A DNA stretch of 64,000 nt, from positions 6,603,267 through 6,667,266 of the forward strand of contig SSNP01000015.1 of assembly GCA_006937955.1 (NCBI GenBank), in the 5' to 3' direction. Source of the stretch: Pachypanchax playfairii (taxonomy: Eukaryota > Chordata > Actinopteri > Cyprinodontiformes > Aplocheilidae). The position numbers and the translations under genes were made by a program. The notes under the pieces were generated by a model. It had not been told where the DNA came from and did no database searches. It saw only the letters and a program-made list of their open reading frames with translations. This document shows positions 1 to 32,638 of this stretch, in pieces. Each line of letters opens with the position of its first letter. Position 1 is the first letter of the stretch.

Positions 1-2402
1 GCTCAAACATATTCAGCTGTGAGCATCAAACCTGGTTCTCTTCACATCGTCTCTTCTTTTGAGTCATTTTCTCATTCAGAAAGAGATAAAAACTCAGAAA
101 CAACAGATTCTTCATTTGATTCTACATTTTCTGTCACAGTAAATCTCTTTATTTATATCTCCTGTTCCTGTATTTTGTGACTTCTAAACGTGGGTTTCTT
201 GAAATTGTGCAGTGATTCTCAATAAATCTGCATATTTGAGACTTTATTTTTGGAAATCTGAGCATCCTGGTTCATGTGGAAAAGTGTTCAAAGGATAAAA
301 ATGTGATATTGATTGATATGAAGTAGTAAAATAACATAAAATCATTTCAGAGACACTTGATGCATTTTTTGAAGAAGCTCTACAGAAAAACTCTGAAGTT
401 TCAATCCTGAAATCAGTGAACGTTGTTTCCCTGCTGTTCTTTTTCAGTCAGTGATTTTCTTTTTCACAGTTTCACACAGTCTCAGAAAACACTGCACCTC
501 TTTGTGTTTGGCTGCTGTCAGCTGCAGACAAAAAACAGAAGATATAGAGACGTGTTTACCGCTTAACGAGAGGAACAGACGGGACTGCCACCTTGATCTT
601 TGACCTCAGCCTGGCATCCTGGTTCATGACTGTTCTTTATACATTGATCCAAAATTCTGAGACTTCTAACCGCGGTTCTCCTCCCCAATAACTGTTAAAT
701 TATTCTCTCTCCTGGGTGTTTAGATTGCATTGGAAAGTATTTTTGTTGTGTCGTTCTTACAGTTTCATGCTAAAAGTTTAGTGAAATATTAAACGTGAGG
801 CAGCTGAAATGAAGGAGACAGAAAATACAAAACAACATGATATCATCCTGCAGCCGACTCTGTAATTTTGAGAAGCTAACACATATTTTTCTGGTTGCTG
901 AGCTGTCAGCTGAGCTGCCTTCATTTTCATTGGATGGTTATGTTTAAGATTCATCATCACTGTGACAAACATGTTTGTCAAGCTGTTTTTTATATTTTAA
1001 ACCAGCGTACGGATCGAGTTGGAAGCTCACACAGTTTCTGATGTGGGTTTGTTTGGGTGTGAGCGGCGACAGCTGCGGTGTCTACAGCACACATGATCTT
1101 CAGCTGTTCATGTGTTTCACTGCTCACACACACTGATTTGGAGCTGGTGTCTGTGTAGGTTATCTCTGTTCAGACAGAATGAAAACCTCTGCTTCTCTGA
1201 ATCCCATGTTGTTTTATCTGTCTGTGATCTTCCTGTAAGCTGTGACTCTGTGTGTTTCACAGATTATTCATTATGTGGTCGTCTTGTTTGTTGGAACATT
1301 TCATTCAGAGAAAAAACTCCATGATAACACGCATGAACAAACATTTCTACTGTTTCTAAAAACCTTGTTTCCTCTGTGATTAATGGTTAATCAACACTCT
1401 GATATCAGCCACACGTTAGCAAAGATGCTGAATATCAACTCTTGTTTTGGTCAAAGCTGCAGCTGCAAAGGATTGTGGGTGATAAATATAAATCTGATTC
1501 ATGCAGTGTGTGTCGTCCATGGAGAACATGTTAATGTCTCTGTCCTCTTTTCAGCTGATTTTCTGCCAACTTTGATCGATGCAGTGAAAATGGGGATATC
1601 TGCATGTGTGTTTGAGCACATGGACCCAACATGTGACCCTGTGTGTGCGTGTTGGTGACAGAGACGGGGGACAGTGTGCTCTCTGTGTGAACACGTCGTG
1701 CTGCAGTATATCAGCGTAGCCTCTCTAATCTCTGCTCTGCAGCTTTGCTCCTGCTGCTGCTGGACAGCCTCACTCCACACCACCGAACACACAATACACA
1801 CATGTTCAAATACACACGCAACACACCGAAAGACAATATCAGCTGTTCAGGACATCACTACTGATTCTTGACTCAGAAGAAAACCACAAACTGGTTTTCA
1901 TGCTTTTCTCTGTTTAATAATCTCCTGTTTTGTTAAGTTTCTTTATTTTTTACAAAGATAATAAATAATTTATTAAAAGTATTAAGAATAAAAGTCGTAA
2001 TTCTTAGTTTCTGATCCGTTAATTTGTTTTTAATCTAAACATGAATAATATCCAGACTCAGATTCAGACAGCAGCTGAAAGAAGAACCATTTCTATAAGA
2101 TTTTTATTGTCTCACAGATTAAACAGTTCCAGGACTCATTCTTATCAAGTTTAGAGTTAGATTTCAAACCAAATGAGCGCCCACTTTCTGCTGTCAGACT
2201 CCCATCATCCTCCCTTCCTCGCCGTTTCCCCTCCTCCTCACGCTAACTGAAAGCCGACTCCCTCACTGACACACACTTATAAATGTATCACACATGATTC
2301 AAACACAAAACATGCAACTTTCCCTTTTAAACCACTAATTGTTATGCAGTCTTCAGTCGAACACGCACACAGCTGTGTGTGCGTTTGGTCGATGGTTTTG
2401 CA
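1..2402. other. Upstream region without recognised gene
   Basis: No exon with family similarity was found on either strand. The stretch is AT-rich single-copy-looking DNA with a few short TG/CA runs. A pyrimidine-rich stretch around 2190-2245 and the sequence just before 2403 could be the 5' flank or 5' UTR of the ppp1r13b exon at 2403. I see no convincing TATA box or CpG island. Confidence 0.5.
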
Positions 2403-22835
<20,433 letters not shown>

Positions 22836-23765
22836 AGCCCAGATCAGGAGGCTCACAGAAGGAAGAGGAGGAGCATGCAGTGAGGAAAGTCAGAAGGAAG
22901 GTGGAGGCCGCCATGACACAGAGAAATATTTAAAAAGTTTGAGCCACTTTGAGAAGCTGAAATTATTCCCACCTGCTTGAATCTTTGTTAAAATGTTTAA
23001 TATCTTTACAAGCAGCATGAAAGATTCTGAAAACTCAAGAGAAAACAGCATCTGATATGAAGCGTATAGACCGTTAATATCTGTTTATTTGTTTTATTCA
23101 GAAGAAGGAATGTTTGCAGGTTAGATCAGGTGAGGGAGAAGAAGCAAGTGAGGAGAGGACAAATTGAATGTGTAGATGGAGGCGGAGCCACCAGACCGCC
23201 GTGGTTTCTGAGGTTCAGTGTCAGATCACAGGAGCGTCATGCCTCAGATTTCACACGCTGATGCTGAAAACATCTGTGAAGCATTACAGATGATGTTCAC
23301 TGAGTTGGAGTTCAAGCTGACGTGTCGAAAGCTGCTGGAAGGACAACAGGAAGTGATTGTGTGGAGGAGACGGGTGTAAATGTGCCATGGTTAGGGTTAA
23401 GAGACAGTCGCCATCTGGATTCTGAAAATCAAACAACTTGTTCCCCTTCAAACAAAAACACTTGGAAGTTCAACTTGTTAAATAAATCAGAATTTAAATT
23501 AGAAATTATCCAACGTGTCAGAGTTGCAGAGTTTCATCTTTTTGCTTTATTCATATAAAACATTGTTTTTATTCTGACTGGTTGTTTTGGTTCGTGCTCA
23601 GTGCTGATGTGACTCACTGCTACCATCTGGTGTTCAGGCAGGTTCTTCTTAAACTTGTGCTGCGAGTTCAGTTACGTTTGATATGAGTGGAACATTATTA
23701 TTATTATTACTCTGTACATGTTACTGTAACTATAAATGTACAATAAAAGTATAACCAGACTGTGA
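22836..23765 (+). other. ppp1r13b: ppp1r13b 3' UTR with poly(A) signal
   Basis: After the stop at 22835 there is about 900 bp without a further exon. A canonical AATAAA lies at 23742-23747, followed by a GT-containing stretch, which is the likely cleavage region. The sdsl coding start is about 940 bp further on in the same orientation. Confidence 0.6.
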
Positions 23766-24703
23766 CTCGTCTCCTGCGTTACTCAGAATAACTTAACACC
23801 TTGTGAAAAAAGGAAATTAATGTTTCTGACAGCTTGTACTTATTAACCATGTGAGGAGACCTGGTAATAAAAACTGGACTTTAGATTGGAATTAAAGGTC
23901 AATGATCATTCTGGTCTCAACACGTACAGACGCTGATTAACAGGTGAGTTTAAGTCCTTTAAAATCCACAATATTATCCTACTGCAGACTGGTTTCTCAC
24001 AAAGTCTGTGGACTTCAAAAGCAAAAATAATCGATTCAAATAATTTAACTAGAAAACAAAATGTCAAGCTGGTTTATGTAACAGGAAAACAAACATTTCA
24101 AGATAAAATAATGACACGCTCCTATGTTCAGCTGAAGGCTTATTTTCATTATTATTGTAATTATGGATGATATCAGTAGTAGATTTACACACGCAGATGC
24201 GCCAACAATGTCCAGTTTTTTCTAAGTGTATTTTATTGTGAAGGAGACACCGGATGTTCTTGTTACTTAGCTACATGCTACATGTTTAGCTTCTGATCTT
24301 TTACTACATTAAACCGTAATATTTTACATAAACATCATTATTAAAGCGTTGGACATTCCTTTACTGAGACATTTTGCCAAACGTAAGTAAACATTTATTA
24401 CTGTTAATCGTCGGATTTTGTTTTATATTATTTGTACCTATTATATTTTTGTAGCGTCACTAAAAAACTTTTTACCGTTGAAAAATGGGAAAAGTTTTGA
24501 AACTGTGGCTACCTTTTTGTTACATTTTCTATTACGGCTTATTTTAAATAATGTATTTATGACTTAATTTAAATTGTTTGATTCTTCCTGTTTTCCGTTG
24601 CTCTTGAAGGCAACACCAGGTGTAATCACTCACTGTCTCGTTAGACGATAATAAACATCCGGTTTTGAATGTTTTTTTTGTTGGCAGACGTGATTTCTAC
24701 GTC
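23766..24703. other. Spacer and probable sdsl 5' flank
   Basis: This 0.9-kb stretch between the ppp1r13b poly(A) site and the sdsl ATG has no family-like coding sequence. A T-rich tract and AG at 24686-24687 look like a 3' splice site, which implies a non-coding or tiny first exon of sdsl somewhere in the spacer. I could not fix the promoter. Confidence 0.4.
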
Positions 24704-26240
24704 ATGCATTTCCACCTGAACACACCTCTACTGGAGAGCGTCGGTATGTCCAAACGGCTCGGAACCTCCGTCTACATGAAGATGGAGAATTCACAACCTT
24801 CCGGTTCCTTTAAGATCCGGGGGATTGGACACCTGTGTCAGCAGGTGAGAAGCTTGTACATTTGTTTAGTAAAAGGTTTTCTGACTTCAGGGATGACTGG
24901 TGTGTCGTTGCAGCTCGCCCGGCAGTCCAGAGGCATCGTGTGTTCTTCAGGTACCATGAAACATCTGTTCATTATTATTGTGTTGGTCTGATTTTCACTC
25001 CGGAGGTTCTTCTTCTAGGTGGGAATGCAGGTATGGCTGCTGCTTATGTTGCCAGGAAAATGGAGGTTCCAGCCACTATTGTTGTTCCATCCTCGAGTCC
25101 TCAGCTGGTGGTCCAGAGACTCCGAGACCAGGGCGCTACTGTCAGGATCACAGGAAAGGTCAGATATAATGAAATAACTGATCAGGTTTGACTATCAGAG
25201 CAGAAAGTTCTAATTCCTGTGTTCAGGTTTGGGACGATGCCAACGCTGAAGCTCTCAGGCTGTCAGAAACGGAAGGTCTGACCTTCGTTCCTCCGTTTGA
25301 TCACCCGCTGCTCTGGTATAAACACTTTCAAACCAAAAGTCTTGTCTGTTTTCTGTGATGTTAAACATGTTTCTGTTCATGCAGGGAAGGACACGCCAGT
25401 ATGATCGCAGAGGTTTCAGCTTCAGGTGTGAAGCCAGGGGCCGTACTCCTGTCTGTGGGTGGGGGGGGGCTCCTCTGTGGGGTTATCCAGGGTCTGAAGG
25501 ATGCCGGCTGGACGGATGTACCAATCATCGCCATGGAGACGGAGGGGGCACACTGTTTTAATGCTGCAGTAAAAGCAGGGAAGGTGGTCACGTTGGATGA
25601 CATCACTAGGTGAGAAGGTTGAATTTGTCTGTTGAAGTTCTGGAATGCATTTTCACTCCTCCGACTCTACACAGCGAGGCCAAATGTCTCGGAGCAAAGA
25701 CGGTTTGTCAGCGAGCGTTTGATTACAGCCAGAGCAGTGAGCTGATGATCATCTCGGAGCTGGTGAGCGATCAGCAGGCGCTGCACGCCATCCAGACGTT
25801 CTTGGGTCAGTGGTTCCGGTTTTATTAGAGATTTTCCATCTTCGGTGTTTTATTTTAATACATCTAAAATCAGATTGTTATCAGTAAAAGACGTTCCTGT
25901 GAGGAGGAACATGCTGAGTTTGTATAATGAATGTATTGATTGTTGTGCAGACGAGGAGCGCGTGCTGGTGGAGATGGCTTGTGGAGCAGCATTAGCAGCT
26001 GTGTACAGCGGACTGATACCCAGACTACAGGATGAAGGTAACTGTGGAGTCTTCATCACACATGCTGGTTGTCCTCCTGTTTATCTGTATCACACACCTG
26101 GAACACATCAGTTCTTCATGTCTGGGGTTCCTTCAGGTCGCTTGCCGACTCTCCGGGGCCCCCTGCTGGTGATCGTGTGCGGCGGCAGCAGCATCAACAT
26201 GGAGCAACTGAATGTCCTGAAAGGAAAACTGCAGTGTTAA
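24704..26240 (+). CDS. sdsl: Serine dehydratase-like protein (8 exons)
   Basis: Cytosolic PLP enzymes of this family deaminate L-serine and L-threonine to pyruvate or 2-oxobutyrate plus ammonia. Exons 24704-24844, 24914-24950, 25019-25158, 25227-25315, 25385-25609, 25675-25805, 25951-26037 and 26137-26240 join in frame to 317 residues (human SDS 328, SDSL 329). The Schiff-base lysine is in SGSFKIRG (about K37), the PLP-phosphate loop is SVGGGGLLCG, and GGNAG, AMETEGAH and VIVCGGSSIN are family blocks. GKVWDDAN, VPPFDHPL and AHCFNAA resemble SDSL more than SDS, as does Gly in CSSGGNAG where SDS has Ala. ATG 24704 follows a good acceptor (ttggcag ending 24687), so a 5' exon upstream is likely. 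The SDS/SDSL choice is moderately sure. Confidence 0.9.
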
Positions 26241-26850
26241 ACACCTGGGCAGATGTGTGACACCTGGGTCATACCTGTCAAGTTTTGGATTTGAAGATAA
26301 GGGAAACTTTCCTGCACCCACCAATTCAACCAAGATCCAGTACTTTTAAATCAGATTCACAAGAAATCTAAAATACCAACTTGTCAGCATTTACTAACTA
26401 TAAATAGTTGATGAGAATCTGATAAACCTGCCTGCTGTGAACATTCCTATAACACAGTCTAGATGAAACTCGAACAGGAAGCACATTTATTTTACATACA
26501 GTATAGACCAAAAGTTTGGACACACCTTCTCATTCAAAGAGAAAGAGGGTAAAATACGAGAGTTTTCCGGCAAAACGGGATACTTGACAGCTCTGACCTG
26601 GGCAGGTGTTTGACACCTGGAAAAACTAAAGGAATTCGCAGCACAGTGATCAAGGAATTATTTCCTTGGAAGAAAATACACAAATTGCACAATTTTATTA
26701 TTTAATTTAGATGTAAAAGTTATATGTGACATTTTAATTGATATTTGAGTGTAATAACAAATATCTCTGGTTCTATTTCTGACCGATGACTTTTCATTCT
26801 GAACAACACAAAGAGCTGTTCAGACCCTAATAAACATGTGACCTTTGACC
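26241..26850 (+). other. sdsl 3' region with transposon-end remnants
   Basis: The probable sdsl 3' UTR contains inverted motifs acctgtcaagt (about 26272) and acttgacagct (about 26580) that may bound a 320-bp non-autonomous element. Within it, 26508-26550 (tatagaccaaaagtttggac followed by acacc) resembles the terminal inverted repeat of a common fish Tc1-like transposon. An AATAAA at 26829-26834 is a candidate poly(A) signal. Confidence 0.4.
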
Positions 26851-27200
26851 TCTCTGTTCACTGATTTAATCTGTTAATTGATGATTTTCTCCACCTGATG
26901 GCGCCACAGTGTGTTGGATCAGAAACAGTCCGACTGAGATTCAGGTGCCACAGAAATGTTCTGAACATAAAAAGTTTGTGCAGCATCCGAGTCGTTTTAG
27001 AGTTTGTGTGGATCAATTTTCACAAATAATTAATATATTTACAATAAACTCAAAGTACTTAACCAGAGACTTTCTACCTGATTTCTTTACTCAGAAGATT
27101 AAATGTCATTTGTTAGAAGTTGTTACTATGGAAACAGCTGCTCATTAAAGCTTGAGTGCAGAAAGTTCAGTTTATTTATGAAACATCAGTTTATAACAAA

Positions 27201-27716
27201 TGAGTCCAGATCAACGGGTCCAGTTCAACGGGTCCAGATCAACGAGTCCAGATCAACGGGTCCAGTTCAACGAGTCCAGATCAACGGGTCCAGTTCAATG
27301 GGTCCAGATCAACGGGTCCAGTTCAATGGGTCCAGATCAACGAGTCCAGTTCAGCAGGTCCAGATCAACGAGTCCAGTTCAACAGGTCCAGACCAACGGG
27401 TCCAGATCAACGGGTCCAGATCAGCGGGTCCAGATCAACGGGTCCAGATCAACAAGTCCAGTTCAACAGGTCCAGATCAACGGGTCCAGTTCAACAGGTC
27501 CAGATCAACGAGTCCAGATCAATGGGTCTAGTTCAACAGGTCCAGATCAACGGGTCCAGTTCAACAGGTCCAGATCAACGGGTCCAGTTCAACAGGTCCA
27601 GATCAACGGGTCCAGTTCAACAGGTCCAGATCAACGAGTCCAGTTCAACAGGTCCAGATCAACTAGTCCAGTTCAACAGGTCCAGATCAACAGGTCCAGT
27701 TCAACAGGTCCAGGTT
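27201..27716. repeat. 14-bp minisatellite
   Basis: About 37 tandem copies of a 14-bp unit (cagatcaacgggtc and cagttcaacgggtc). Units tend to alternate gatc with gttc, giving a 28-bp higher-order period. Since 14 is not a multiple of 3, all three forward frames run open for long stretches; they are not genes. Confidence 0.92.
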
Positions 27717-27889
27717 CAAAAGGATTCAGATTCAGTAATTTATCAAATTATAAAGAGTAAAAAGTTTCTAAAGAAACAGCAGAATCTCCATCCTGAGCAG
27801 GAAGAAACCATCAGAACCAGAACCGGATGTACAGTGAATTCAACCGAAATATCAAAGTGTTATTTCAAAACAAGTTGACAGGTAACATG

Positions 27890-29210
27890 AAGTTCCTCAC
27901 TCACTAACGTCAATAGTAAATCCTTTCTGAGCCACAGCTGACAACAGTCTCTTAGAGTTCTTTACTCAGTTAACAAACACTAAGTTGGTCTCCTGAGAGA
28001 TTTTGGCTCATTCTTCCATTGCAGATTGTTCTAGCTGGTTCATATTGCAGATTTGAGGTCTGGACTCCATGTAAAACACTCCAGGATCTTGGTTTTGGTA
28101 TCCTTGAGGAACTGTTGGACATACTTGATGTCTGCTTTGGGTCCTTGTCTTGTTGGAAGACCCAGCGATGATCTGAAACCTCAACTATGAGCAGATTTCT
28201 GCATATTCTCCCTCAAAATATCAACATAATGTTCTTTTCTCATGATGCTACCTGAACAAGACTCACCTGTACCTGAGGCTGCAGAACAGCCCCTAGCATG
28301 ATGCTTCCACCACCATGTTTAACAGTGGAACTGTGTTCCTGGGGTTGAAGGTCTCTCCCTTTCTTCACCAAACATAAGCAACAGCCATGTTCCCAAACAG
28401 TTCCAGTTTAGTCTCATCAGACCAAAACACATCTTTACCTTTCAAATGTCCACGGGCAAATCTCAGTGTGATGTGCTGCTCTTTGAGTAAAGGGATTCTT
28501 CTGGAACAATGGCTGGAAGCCCACTACCACAAAGAGCCCTCACACCTGTGTTCCTTGAAACATCGACTCCAGAAGAGTCCAGGTCAGCAGCAATGATCTT
28601 GGCAGATGTCTGAGGCTTCTTGCTGATGTCTCTGACCAGTTTTCTCTCCAGAGTTCTTGAAATCTTGTACTTACGGCCATGAACAGGTTTGTTTCGTACA
28701 GACTTTGTCTCCTTGTACTTGGCAATGATGCAACATGCGGCAGGTCTAGACACTGTGAATCATTTTGAAGTAACAGTTTAGCCTCCGTCCTCATCTTGAC
28801 CCTCTACCGTCTTTTTCTGAGCTCCAGAGTGATGTCCTCTGTCTTTGGCTTGGTGAGTAACAGTAGTCCCTCTCACGTGTTCCATGGAGTCTTTATTCTG
28901 ACTGAATGTTGTTAGGAAACCAGTTGACTGCACAGGTGTGGTTTCAAAGCTAATTGGTTAATTACTGTAGATGTGTTTTAAAGCAAATGTTCACATGAGG
29001 CTAATATTTCTGACCACCCCATTATTTACCATATTTGATATAAAGCAATCCTAAATATATATTTTTATATGACAAAATGTACCAGAAGCTACTAAATAAC
29101 CCTGGTGAAGGTTTGTTTATATAAAGTTTCATCAATGCTGCAAACATTGGGAACAAGTTTAGAAAAATGTTCAATAATTCCTGGAGGCTAATAATTTTGT
29201 TTTACCGTTT
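27890..29210 (-). mobile_element. Degenerate Tc1-like DNA transposon
   Basis: The minus strand encodes broken pieces of a Tc1-type DDE transposase. The N-terminal helix-turn-helix part is at about 28463-28753 (KYKETKSVRNKP, SRTLERKLVRDISKK). C-terminal pieces follow toward 27900 (IMRKEHYVDILREN, then LEWSTWSPDLK). Frameshifts and stops separate the pieces, so it is dead. Outer ends are approximate; the motif ggctaataattttg near 29186 resembles ends of Tc1-like elements. Confidence 0.8.
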
Positions 29211-31410
29211 GTACATTTATGTGTAAATAACTAATATTCTACATTATTTTGTGGATTGTGGGCGTGGCCAACTTTATTTGTTGTTTTGGTGTGAGGCTTT
29301 ATGTAGCTGATGTGTTCTTGTTTCCAAAGTTTAAAGTTGAATTTATTTAAATCATTCGTGCTTCTGACACAGAAGATTGTTTTTCTAATATGATCATTTT
29401 TAAATCAGATTAGTGAGGTTTAGCAAGGATTTGTGAAGTTATTGTGACTCTAGATTGTTTTTTTCTGATTAATAGATTGTGGAATGTTCATTAATAATCT
29501 AATGGTTTAGGAATTTCTCCATCGTAGTTAGAAAAACTATGGGCCCTAAAACGGTTTATTGCATAGGGCCCCCACAAAGCTAGAAACGGCCCTGCAGCCT
29601 GGACGGGTCACCAGAACGTTCACACAACAAATAGTTTCTAAATAAAAGATCATTTTTGGTGAACATGTTTACTGGGTCGTTTTGGTGTTTTGTGGTGAGA
29701 AACATCTGGACAGCAGCTGGTTTACTCTGGTTTGAAGGTCACGCTGGATATGACTGAGTTTATGTTGTTGTGACATCACGGCCTCACACGTCTATCACCT
29801 GCTCAGCTGACATCTCAGCTGAATGATCAGCTGTGCTCCGGTGGACCTGAGCAGCTGGCAGATGGAGGAGCTAATGGACGCGCAGGAGCGTTTTGATGTC
29901 AACAGGAAGGAGCTGCTCTGATTAATCCAGCAGCTAAAAATAGGAATGAATCGACATTAAAAGATTTGTGTGTCCGTGCACAAACTTCTCCTGTTGTGTT
30001 ACACTTTCACATATTATCACAAATTTACAGCAGCTGATTGGTTGATAATTTTTTTGAAATCAGCAGCTGCTGCTGGTTTCCATAGTAACCTGCTGATCGC
30101 ACAGGGCTCTGAACCAAATCTTAAAATAAAACTTAATGGGTTTTTATATTTCCAACATGACAACTGTTTTTTTTTTATCAGGATCCATGTAATAAAAGAG
30201 CTGCCAGTCCTCAGATTGATGCTTTTACGTGCCGAGTTTATGTTTTTCTGACCGCCGCACATCAGCAGGATGAGCTCGATTACAGACTGATTTAATCAGG
30301 ATGAATGACGGTTTAATGAGGCTCAACAGGAAATGGGTTAAGTGTAGCAGAGTAGATCACAATTTAGATCTGATTAGTGAAAATGTTTTAATTATTACTT
30401 CTGTTTATGATGTATTATTGTAGTAAAAAGCTGCTGGAATTGAGGCCAAAGTTCAAATTCTGGAAATCAGGAAGTTTCTGGAGTCTCAAACTATCAGCGC
30501 TACCTGATGGACTACCTGTAGAATATATTTGCACAGTCACTGTAAAAAACAAATGATCAATAATTCACTTGATTGATCTAATACCTAGTTTTGAACATGT
30601 ATATTGCAGGTGAAGTTAGAGAGAAACTGCAGGGACTGTTTGGGTTTCTGAAACATTTAACAGGATGGGTTTTTATCTGTTCCTGCCTCCATCGTCACCC
30701 AGTCAGGGACCAATAAGAGATTGGAAATAAGTCCAATAAGTTACATAATGCCAGTCTGTTGCACAGTGATAGAACCGGACATCTGGAAGAGCTAGTGAAA
30801 CCAATAAAAGCTGATTGTGATGTTCTTCTGACGAGAACCCTTCAGGTGAATTTTCAGTCAGGAATCAAAAACCTTTTCCAGCCAGCTGCACTCGGGAGAT
30901 GATCAACAGCTGATTCTGGTTCTGAGGCAGGTGGAGTTAGAACCTCCCCATGTTCTTTATTACAGCAGATTTACAACAGCAATAATCTCAGTTCACACAA
31001 TCAAACAAGCTGAATTTAAACAATTTAAAACATAAAATAATCCTTCAGAACAGTGTCCGGTTTTAGTGCATATATCAGTTTGAAGTGTCAGCTGGTGTTT
31101 GGATATTATTTGGTTGTGGGAGAAATCAAAGCACATGGAGAAAATCTGAGTCCAGAAAGAAACAGATGAGGTGGGACAAACCAGTGAAAAGGCTTTTTAT
31201 TCTGTTTTCTAATGATACAAATCTGACTATCTTTCTTTGTCTACATCAGACTGTTTCTTCTTAAAACAGGAAAAAACTTCCTTTATTTTTCTTTCTTTCC
31301 ACGTGCAGTTCATACATCAAATGATTTTGTGTCTCTGTTTACTCAGATGCTTCATTACTCTTTCTTGTTTCTCTCCTGGTCCATTTCTACTTGGTCCTCC
31401 TTGATAGAGC
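29211..31410. other. Intergenic DNA, no gene seen
   Basis: AT-rich sequence between sdsl and syt14. A short stretch at 29535-29600 (gggccc motifs) looks like an old repeat remnant. No exon, RNA gene or clear transposon was recognised in the rest. Confidence 0.4.
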
Positions 31411-31435
31411 AAACGTTTTTGTGCACGTGTCCTCC

Positions 31436-31505
31436 TCTGCTCCTCTCCTGTGTGGTGTCCCTCAGGGCTCAGTTCTAGGCCCCCCTCCTTTTGTCTTTTA
31501 TTTTA
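31436..31505 (+). mobile_element. LINE reverse transcriptase fragment
   Basis: The + strand reads CGVPQGSVLGP, a hallmark block of L2/CR1/Jockey-type reverse transcriptases, then loses similarity. It is a short dead fragment. Confidence 0.55.
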
Positions 31506-31839
31506 CTTAAAAAACATGGTATTGCATTTCACTTTTAAGCAATGACTGCCAGATCTATTAACCTGGTTCTGCCAGATATACTGTATGTGTGTACTTGGTA
31601 CTACATATACATCTGGGATTTCTTCATGTGAAAGCATCTGAAAAAGGAAGGGACATCTAAAGGACCTGATGGACCCAAATACGGGGAGACTATGCCGCTG
31701 TTCTGCTCTCCACAATAAATAGAGAAGGGACACTCTCTTCAAATGCTAGGTCAACAGCTGCCATCTTGCAAAAATACTGTCTGGCACTACTTCCTCCCAC
31801 AAGTTGCATATTTCTGTTTCATGCGTGTCAAAATTTCAT

Positions 31840-31960
31840 ATTTTGAAGTGCGACCAGTTCGCGTTGGACATGCTTCAAGGTGCGAATGTTCATGAGACCA
31901 GCTACGTGCGTACGGTGCATTTTGGTCGCTTCAAACGCATTTGGTGTGAACGCACCATTA
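31840..31960. mobile_element. Truncated MITE end
   Basis: The sequence ends with ggtgtgaacgcacca at 31943-31957 followed by TTA. The same terminus and flanking TTA bound the complete 583-bp element at 54999-55581. Its other end was not found, so this is a partial copy or a relative. Confidence 0.5.
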
Positions 31961-32214
31961 AACTTGATTGGCTGGGGGGAAAAAAATCATTTGACTTTAT
32001 TGTGTGGCCACTGTTTCATTTTAAAGTTAGAGCAAATAACATGTATGATCACCTGCACTATAAAGGGGTTAATATTTTTGAAAAGTTACAAGAGACAAAA
32101 AATATTTTTTAATCAAAATATTAAATGTTTTTTAGATGCCATACCATGACTGATTTTTTAAAAATGCATTATAAAAGTTCTTTTTCAAGGGTTGCAACTC
32201 TCAAGCCCCTGTCT

Positions 32215-32475
32215 CAGAGAAGTACCATAGGCCTACCATACAATTTATTTGATATAGTACAATTACCACAGCATGAGCCCTGACCAAAGTGCTGTACAAA
32301 GTTAGCACAAAAAATAAAAGCAAATAAAACAACAGGCCATAAAAGCAATACAAACACAATTAAACAGCATATAAAAGATAAAAATACAATAGATAAAAAG
32401 AGCCCAAGTGTGGGAGCTAGGCACTAAAAGCAGAGGAATAAAAGTGGGTCTTTAAAAAATTCCCGGAAATCCGTC
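32215..32475 (-). mobile_element. Possible LINE 3'-end remnant
   Basis: Read on the minus strand, the end near 32465 gives a FKTHFYS-like C terminus of an L2-type reverse-transcriptase ORF, followed by an AT-rich tail. This is weak, by-eye similarity. Confidence 0.3.
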
Positions 32476-32539
32476 CACATCTTTGTTGCCAATAGACATA
32501 ATAAATATGTTTGTTGCTACCTGTCAGTCCGTGTCAGTG

Positions 32540-32638
32540 GTCTCTTCCATAAGTCCCCCCCCCCACACACACACCGTCTCAGTGGTTTGCTCCTCCTCCC
32601 TTTTCCCTCCTCTTCACTTGAAGCCCAAACAGAACATC
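32540..32638 (+). promoter_or_regulatory. syt14: syt14 5' UTR/proximal promoter region
   Basis: The 100 bp before the ATG are C- and pyrimidine-rich (poly-C, short CA run, cctcctccc motifs) with no TATA box. This is typical of a TATA-less neuronal promoter or 5' UTR, but the transcription start is not visible. Confidence 0.35.

Noticed and set aside
25361..25606. Minus-strand frame over sdsl exon 5
   Set aside because: It is a shadow of the dehydratase exon.
27103..27878. Plus-strand frames up to 186 codons
   Set aside because: They run through the 14-bp minisatellite, which stays open in all three frames because the unit lacks stops.
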